A stretch of DNA of 52,628 bases, taken from NCBI GenBank assembly GCA_002428365.1, contig DIVW01000005.1:1-52628 (forward strand), in the 5' to 3' direction. Shown in pieces: positions 48,331 to 52,628 of the stretch. This stretch comes from Propionibacteriaceae bacterium UBA6122 (GTDB lineage: Bacteria; Actinomycetota; Actinomycetes; Propionibacteriales; Propionibacteriaceae). The stretch's first letter is position 1. Each line of letters starts with the position of its first letter. The notes under the pieces were generated by a model. The model worked only from the letters and a program-made list of their open reading frames with translations, did not search any database and was not told the DNA's origin. Both the position numbers and the translations under genes were made by a program.

Positions 48331-49230
48331 ATGGTTAGCGGGCTCCTGCCGGACGACACTCGGATGTCACAGGTTTCACTGGACGTGGCTGATCTGGCCG
48401 CCATGACCGGCTTCTACACCGACGTGCTTCTGCTGGAGCAGTTGACTGAGGGCCGCGACACGGTGAGCCTTGGCCGCAACGGACGCGAACTGGTCAGGTT
48501 GCGACACCGTCCGGATTTGCCCAAGGGGGAGCGGCGCAGCGCTGGCCTGTTCCACACCGCCCTGCTGCATCCTGATCCGCGAGCCCTGGCCCGCGTGGTG
48601 GCCTCGGTGGGGCTCAAAGCCGGGCAGCTCTACACCGGGAGTGGCGATCACCTGGTCTCTCAGGCGTTCTACCTCGACGACCCCGAAGGCAATGGGGTGG
48701 AACTGTACGTCGACCGTCCGCGCGAGCAGTGGAAGTGGGTGGGTCAGCAGGTGGTCATGGACACCCTGTGGCTAGACCCAAACGCCTTCCTCACCGAGCA
48801 TCTCACCGACGCCGATCGCGACTTCCTGGCCACCGCCCCTGATCGCCGCGCCGAACCCGGCGGTGGGGCCGAGGTCGGACACGTCCACCTGAAAGTGGGC
48901 AACACCGATCTGGCCCGAGAGTTCTACGTCCGCGGGCTCGGCTTTGAAGTCACCGCCGAGCTGCCCGGTGCGCTGTTTGTCTCCGCTGGTGGCTATCACC
49001 ATCACTTGGCGATGAACACCTGGCGCACTGCCGGGGTAGGGCTGCGGGCGCCGGCGCTTGGGCTGGGGCAGGTAGACATCGAAGTGCCCGGAGTGGCCGA
49101 GGTGTTGGCTGCCGACGAGCGACTCCGCGCCCAAGGTGTCGCGACCCGGCTGGAGGGCGACGGCGATGCGGCTGTGCTGGCGGTAGCCGACCCCTGGGGC
49201 AATCAGGTGCGGTTGGCGACCGCCGCCTAG
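48331..49230 (+). CDS. VOC-family (extradiol dioxygenase-like) protein
   Basis: A protein of 299 residues with two tandem glyoxalase/extradiol-dioxygenase modules. Half 1 has MTGFYTDVLLLEQL, GLFHTALLHPDPRALARV and GNGVELYVDRPREQWKW, as in CatE-like catechol 2,3-dioxygenases of firmicutes and actinobacteria. Half 2 has EVGHVHLKVGNTDLAREFY and a GYHHHLAMNTW. His and Glu metal ligands are visible in both halves, but the first ligand of half 1 (SQVSLDV) is not His. The substrate is unknown. GGGGAGAG precedes ATG 48331, with a leader of up to 250 nt. Confidence 0.82.
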   Translation: MVSGLLPDDTRMSQVSLDVADLAAMTGFYTDVLLLEQLTEGRDTVSLGRNGRELVRLRHRPDLPKGERRSAGLFHTALLHPDPRALARVVASVGLKAGQLYTGSGDHLVSQAFYLDDPEGNGVELYVDRPREQWKWVGQQVVMDTLWLDPNAFLTEHLTDADRDFLATAPDRRAEPGGGAEVGHVHLKVGNTDLAREFYVRGLGFEVTAELPGALFVSAGGYHHHLAMNTWRTAGVGLRAPALGLGQVDIEVPGVAEVLAADERLRAQGVATRLEGDGDAAVLAVADPWGNQVRLATAA

Positions 49231-49231
49231 C

Positions 49232-50080
49232 TCAGAACCCGGCCGTCCGGGCCAGGTGGGCGCTGAGTTCTGGGTTGTGCGGCAGCGGGACGCCGTCCAA
49301 CTCCAGCACCGGCAGGACGCCGCGCACGGCAGAGGCGATCCAGACCCCGTCGGTGCCCGGCAGATCCTCTGGACGGAACAGCGCCTCCGCTGCGCCAACT
49401 CCGGACGCGGCGGCAGCGGCCATGATGACCTCCACCGTCACCGAGCTGAGGATCCCGGTGTCTTTGATCGGGGTGGTCCACAGTTGGTCGTCGGCGGCAA
49501 TCACCAGGCCCGCGGTGGGGGCTTCGAGCAGGTAGCCGTCGGTGGAAACGAAGATCGCCTCATCGGCGCCACGGCGGGCGACCTCTCGCTTGGCGGCCAC
49601 GTTCACCGCGTACGACAGCGTTTTCACCCCGCCAAGAAGCCACGGCGCCCCAGCAAAGGAGTCGGCGGCGATGCCGCGATTCAGGGTGATCGCGCGAACC
49701 CCCTGGCGCACCTTGGTGGCATCGGTTGCGGCGGTGATGGTGAGCAGTTCGGTGAGCCCGCCGGGCCAGTGCTCCGGGCCACGGGTACGCACCAGCTTGA
49801 GGACCGCTTCGCCCGGCCACTCCCAGGACGCCAGCGCCAGCTCGATCAGTTCCCGCCAGGCGGCCTCATCCGGGGCGGGCAGGTCAAGGGCGGTTGAGGA
49901 GCGGGCAAAGCGGGCCAGATGGCGATCCAGGTGATCGACGCGTTTGCCCTGGTCGGTTACCACCACCCGAGCCGCATCGAAGCAGCCATCACCCCTGGTA
50001 AAGCCCAAGTCATCGGCGTTGAGCAGGGCGGTTCCGGTTGGCACCAGACCCCGTCCCATGACGGCCACCAGTTGATTCAT
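49232..50080 (-). CDS. pabC: Class IV aminotransferase, aminodeoxychorismate lyase-like
   Basis: A fold-type IV PLP enzyme of 282 residues. LLNADDLGFTRGDGCFDAAR is the family start, with HLDRHLARFARS, the Schiff-base Lys in GGVKTLSYAVNVAAKREV (about residue 152), and ADEAIFVSTDGYLLEAPTAG with the conserved Glu. PabC lyases make p-aminobenzoate for folate; branched-chain or D-amino acid transaminases share the fold, so the assignment is probable, not certain. GGAGGT lies 6 nt before the ATG. It is convergent with the VOC gene, one base apart. Confidence 0.75.
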   Translation of the reverse strand: MNQLVAVMGRGLVPTGTALLNADDLGFTRGDGCFDAARVVVTDQGKRVDHLDRHLARFARSSTALDLPAPDEAAWRELIELALASWEWPGEAVLKLVRTRGPEHWPGGLTELLTITAATDATKVRQGVRAITLNRGIAADSFAGAPWLLGGVKTLSYAVNVAAKREVARRGADEAIFVSTDGYLLEAPTAGLVIAADDQLWTTPIKDTGILSSVTVEVIMAAAAASGVGAAEALFRPEDLPGTDGVWIASAVRGVLPVLELDGVPLPHNPELSAHLARTAGF

Positions 50081-50208
50081 GCACGCACCTCCGCAGAAAC
50101 CTTAGGGCTCGCTCATCGGATTGGCCTAAGTGGCGCGGCGCCTGCGAGATCACTCGTAGTCGGTGGCATCGAATCGGAAATCCCTTGAGAGAAGTGGGTC
50201 GCGGTGAC

Positions 50209-50214
50209 TAACCT
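50209..50214 (+). promoter_or_regulatory. -10 element of the Pro-rich membrane protein gene (leaderless type)
   Basis: TAACCT, 6 nt before GTG 50221. Confidence 0.45.
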
Positions 50215-50220
50215 CTCCTA

Positions 50221-50706
50221 GTGACGAACCAGCCCGCAGCCCAGTTCCTGTCCGCCCCGCCTCCGGCCCCGAGCCAGCAGTTCACGCCACCACCTCCGGT
50301 GCCGGCCCCGCAACTCCCTGGTTTGATGCTTGGACACGGCTTGATCCGAGTGAATATTCAGGGCAGCGTGATGACCTCATCCATGATCGTCCCCAGCCTG
50401 CTGATCGACGGCCGACTGCTCACCTCCCAGTACGGCGTGAACGCCTTCCAGGTGCCAGCCGGACGGCACAAGGTCGAGCTTTACGCCCAGTGGATGCGGC
50501 GCTACGGGCAGGCCGACTTAGATGTCGAGGTGGGCGAGGGTGGCGTGGCGGAAGTGTACTACGCCGCTCCGCTGCACCAGTTCACCACCGGATCGATCGG
50601 CCTAACGAAGCAACATCGCAAGGGCGGGCTTTTCATGGGGACGTTCCTCGCCTTGCTCTTCGCGATGCTCCTTGCCGGAGTGTATTTCGCCAACACCTTG
50701 GGCTGA
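50221..50706 (+). CDS. Proline-rich single-pass membrane protein, unknown function
   Basis: I do not recognise this 161-residue protein. It has a Pro/Ala-rich N-terminus (SAPPPAPSQQFTPPPPVPAP, residues about 11-30). A beta-rich middle (SSMIVPSLLIDGRLL, then VPAGRHKVELYAQW) follows, and one C-terminal membrane helix (FLALLFAMLLAGVYFA). The middle resembles domains that sense or present a ligand at the membrane, but no name fits. TAACCT lies 6 nt before GTG 50221. It precedes the DUF3048 gene by 116 bp. Confidence 0.65.
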   Translation: MTNQPAAQFLSAPPPAPSQQFTPPPPVPAPQLPGLMLGHGLIRVNIQGSVMTSSMIVPSLLIDGRLLTSQYGVNAFQVPAGRHKVELYAQWMRRYGQADLDVEVGEGGVAEVYYAAPLHQFTTGSIGLTKQHRKGGLFMGTFLALLFAMLLAGVYFANTLG

Positions 50707-50811
50707 TCACCTCGGGGCGACTCCTGGCGGGCTTCGACCACCTGATATCGGCTAGCTGTGAGTTTCGGGTAATCGGAGCGCCTTTGCCGGTGTGGCAGTA
50801 AAACCCGTTCT

Positions 50812-50817
50812 AGCCTG
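50812..50817 (+). promoter_or_regulatory. -10 element of the DUF3048 gene (leaderless type)
   Basis: TAGCCT, 5 nt before ATG 50823. Confidence 0.4.
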
Positions 50818-50822
50818 AAGGT

Positions 50823-51920
50823 ATGGAAGCGGTAAACCGCCGTACCGCGATCGTGACTCTGATCGGTGCCGCCAGCGCGGCTGCTGGCTGCGCGGTCAAT
50901 CCGCCGCCAGGAATGGGAGCTGCGGGCGCTCAAGCCACGCCCGCCCAGGCTGAGCCAACGCCGAGCGCCACCGTTGATAGCCGACCGCGGGCGCCTTTGA
51001 CTGGGTTACCGGTCGCCGATGCGACGTTGTTGAATCACGCTGCGGTGGCGGTGAAAGTCTCCGATGTGCAATCGGCTCATCCCCAACTCGGGCTGAATGC
51101 GGCCGACATAGTGTTCGTCGAACCCAATGGCGTCAGCTATATCCGGCTGTGTGCGGTCTTCCACAGCCAGTTCCCCGAGTTGGTCGGGCCGGTGCGCTCG
51201 ATCCGTCCGGTGGACGTGCCGCTGCTCAGCCCGCTGAAGCCGGTCTTTGCCAACACCGGTGCCGCGCTTTGGGTGATGGCCTACATCGGCACTTTCGCTC
51301 GCTTCATCGAAAACCTCTACTCGTTCAAGGCCGGGGTGCATGGCACGGCTGCCTACTACACGATGCCGCATCGGTTCCGGGTGCACTCGGTGTTCTGCCG
51401 ACCCGACGAATTGCGTAAGCGGGCAAAACGCATGACTGCTCCACCCGCGGAGCCTTACCTACCGTTCGCGGTTGGTGCGGAGCAGGCCTCCACCGAGACC
51501 TCGACGCTGACCGCCAAGGTGGTGTCGGTGCCCTGGGGGCCGGGGGACACCTGGAGCACCAGCTATCACTACGACGCCGACACTGGGCAGTACCTGCGCA
51601 ATGAGCCGTGGGGAAAACACGTCCTCGAAGACGGCCAACGAGTCGTCACTGACAACGTGCTGGTGGTTCCGGCGCGCTGGCGGATGGCCAAGATCTATCC
51701 CGGGGGTGGCGACCCGGATCCAGTGGTGAGCATCATCGACGGCCGGGGCAAGTTCTACTACGCCCACCAGGGAAAATATGTGCGGGGCACCTGGACCAAA
51801 GGTGCAGTCGATGAGTTGTTCAAGTTCACTTTGGACGACGGCAGCCCGCTACTGATGGCGCCGGGGCGCACCTTCCTAGAGCTGCCTCAGCTCGATGCCA
51901 AGGTGAAGTTCAGCTCCTGA
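50823..51920 (+). CDS. DUF3048 (YerB-like) lipoprotein
   Basis: The 365-residue protein starts with RRTAIVTLIGAASAAAGCAV, a lipoprotein signal with the Cys at about residue 23; two Arg precede the hydrophobic stretch, as in some Tat signals. The DUF3048 domain follows: LTGLPVADATLLNHAAVAVK, PQLGLNAADIVFVEPN, VGPVRSIRPVDV and a C-terminal beta domain with GKYVRGTWTKGAVDE. The family is extracytoplasmic and its function is not established. It ends at a strong bidirectional hairpin before glnA1. Confidence 0.85.
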   Translation: MEAVNRRTAIVTLIGAASAAAGCAVNPPPGMGAAGAQATPAQAEPTPSATVDSRPRAPLTGLPVADATLLNHAAVAVKVSDVQSAHPQLGLNAADIVFVEPNGVSYIRLCAVFHSQFPELVGPVRSIRPVDVPLLSPLKPVFANTGAALWVMAYIGTFARFIENLYSFKAGVHGTAAYYTMPHRFRVHSVFCRPDELRKRAKRMTAPPAEPYLPFAVGAEQASTETSTLTAKVVSVPWGPGDTWSTSYHYDADTGQYLRNEPWGKHVLEDGQRVVTDNVLVVPARWRMAKIYPGGGDPDPVVSIIDGRGKFYYAHQGKYVRGTWTKGAVDELFKFTLDDGSPLLMAPGRTFLELPQLDAKVKFSS

Positions 51921-51946
51921 GCCGCCTGCCCGGTCCGGGAATGCCA

Positions 51947-51972
51947 GTGGCCCCGGGTCTCCCCGGGGCCAC
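51947..51972. terminator. Bidirectional terminator hairpin (DUF3048 / glnA1)
   Basis: GTGGCCCCGGG and its exact complement CCCGGGGCCAC with a TCTC loop, between convergent genes. Confidence 0.8.
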
Positions 51973-52006
51973 CAGTAGGACAACAGACGAGCAAGCTCGT
52001 CTCAAA

Positions 52007-52628
52007 TCACATGTCGAAGTACATCTCGAACTCGTGCGGGTGCGGACGGAGGCGAATCGCGTCGATGTCGGCGCGCTTCATCTCGATCCAGGTCTCGATC
52101 AGGTCCTTGGTGAACACGTCACCGGCGAGCAGGAAGTCGTGATCGGCTTCCAGCGCGTCCAGGACGTCGCCCAGCGAACCGGGAACGGTCGGCACCAGAG
52201 CGTGCTCCTCGGCCGGCAGTTCGTAGAGGTCCTTGTCGACTGGCGCGAGCGGCTCGATCTTGTTCTGGATGCCGTCCAGGCCTGCCAGCAACATGGCCGG
52301 GAAGGCCAGGTAAGGGTTGCTGGACGGGTCGGGGCAGCGGAACTCGAGACGCTTGGCCTTCGGGTTGGAGCCGGTGATCGGGATCCGGATGGAGGCCGAA
52401 CGGTTGCGGCTTGAGTACACCAGGTTGACCGGAGCCTCGAAGCCCGGCACCAGACGGTGGTAGGAGTTGACCGTCGGGTTGGTGAAGGCCAGTACCGCCG
52501 GGGCGTGCTTGAGTAGGCCGCCGATGTACCAGCGAGCCAGGTCGGAGAGGTTGGCGTAGCCGGCCTCGTCGTAGAAGAGCGGCTGGCCGCCCTTCCAGAT
52601 GGACTGGTGCACGTGCATGCCCGAGCCG
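52007..52628 (-). CDS. glnA1: Glutamine synthetase type I, C-terminal part (cut by window end)
   Basis: The minus-strand frame runs off the window, giving the last 206 or so codons of a GlnA. The GSGMHVHQSIWKGGQPLFY motif sits at the edge, then NSYHRLVPGFEAPVNLVYSS, the RNRSASIRIP nucleotide region and EFRCPDPSSNPYLA. The adenylylation loop is intact: DKDLYELPAEE, with the target Tyr encoded at 52223-52225. This is the GlnE-regulated enzyme, unlike glnA2 at 27.8 kb. The start and promoter lie beyond 52628. Confidence 0.95.
   Translation of the reverse strand, partial: GSGMHVHQSIWKGGQPLFYDEAGYANLSDLARWYIGGLLKHAPAVLAFTNPTVNSYHRLVPGFEAPVNLVYSSRNRSASIRIPITGSNPKAKRLEFRCPDPSSNPYLAFPAMLLAGLDGIQNKIEPLAPVDKDLYELPAEEHALVPTVPGSLGDVLDALEADHDFLLAGDVFTKDLIETWIEMKRADIDAIRLRPHPHEFEMYFDM

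Noticed and set aside
1..52628. tRNA, rRNA, CRISPR array, IS element, prophage
   Set aside because: I found no tRNA T-loop/acceptor pattern, no regular direct repeat-spacer array, and no transposase, integrase or phage gene. The only repeats are the short palindromes listed.

Overview
The window is GC-rich and gene-dense, with many GTG starts, and carries chromosomal housekeeping genes of an actinobacterium. Markers that point there are the glgA(glgM)/glgC divergent pair, DUF3117, a TB7.3-type biotinyl protein, a GlnE adenylyltransferase between two type I glutamine synthetases, a DprE1/DprE2 pair and an actinobacterial class A RNase P RNA. From memory, 0.9-19 kb follows the Mycobacterium tuberculosis order dapD-dapE-LOG-DivIVA-DUF3117-glgM/glgC-O-methyltransferase-tatB-mrp-MgtE_N/CBS, and 20-52 kb resembles the glnA1-glnE-glnA2 / zinc-ribbon / RNase H neighbourhood. 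A non-mycobacterial actinobacterium, perhaps Propionibacteriales, is my guess; this is inference. I see no tRNA, CRISPR array, IS element or prophage.

Layout. 0-3 kb: secreted lysozyme-like protein and dapD, divergent from dapE. 3-5.1 kb: a large lipoprotein that looks like a CHAT/caspase-fold peptidase. 5.3-9.1 kb: LysR regulator and class V aminotransferase, YchJ, LOG, DivIVA-like protein, DUF3117. 9.2-13.7 kb: glycogen synthesis (glgA/glgC), O-methyltransferase, biotinyl carrier, dapA. 13.8-19 kb: tatB, PRC-MgtE_N-CBS protein with DUF1003, Mrp, CoA-ester lyase, stress-type membrane protein. 19-26 kb: TrpB2, PepP, a zinc-ribbon/RNase H/RNB operon, a methyltransferase running into rnpB. 26.6-29.1 kb: map, a small conserved protein, glnA2. 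29.4-34.1 kb: a four-gene ABC export operon with two adaptor subunits. 34.2-37.6 kb: sterol-carrier-like protein divergent from glnE. 37.7-41.7 kb: PEP-mutase-like protein, and beta-phosphoglucomutase with a GH65 phosphorylase. 41.8-44 kb: dprE1-dprE2. 44-47.3 kb: DUF6421-like protein, SDR and threonine-aldolase-like cassette. 47.3-52 kb: PhnP-like MBL protein, VOC protein, PabC-like protein, Pro-rich membrane protein, DUF3048 lipoprotein. The window ends inside glnA1 (minus strand).

Two things stand out beyond the gene list. First, most transcription-unit heads have a TANNNT -10 hexamer (often TAGGCT) only 5-8 nt before the start codon, the signature of leaderless mRNAs; the same geometry marks the rnpB 5' end and decides several starts. 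Second, 3' intergenic gaps hold dispersed palindromic repeats of at least two families, plus one long perfect inverted repeat. The best candidates for undescribed biology are the secreted CHAT-like lipoprotein and the DUF6421-SDR-aldolase cassette.
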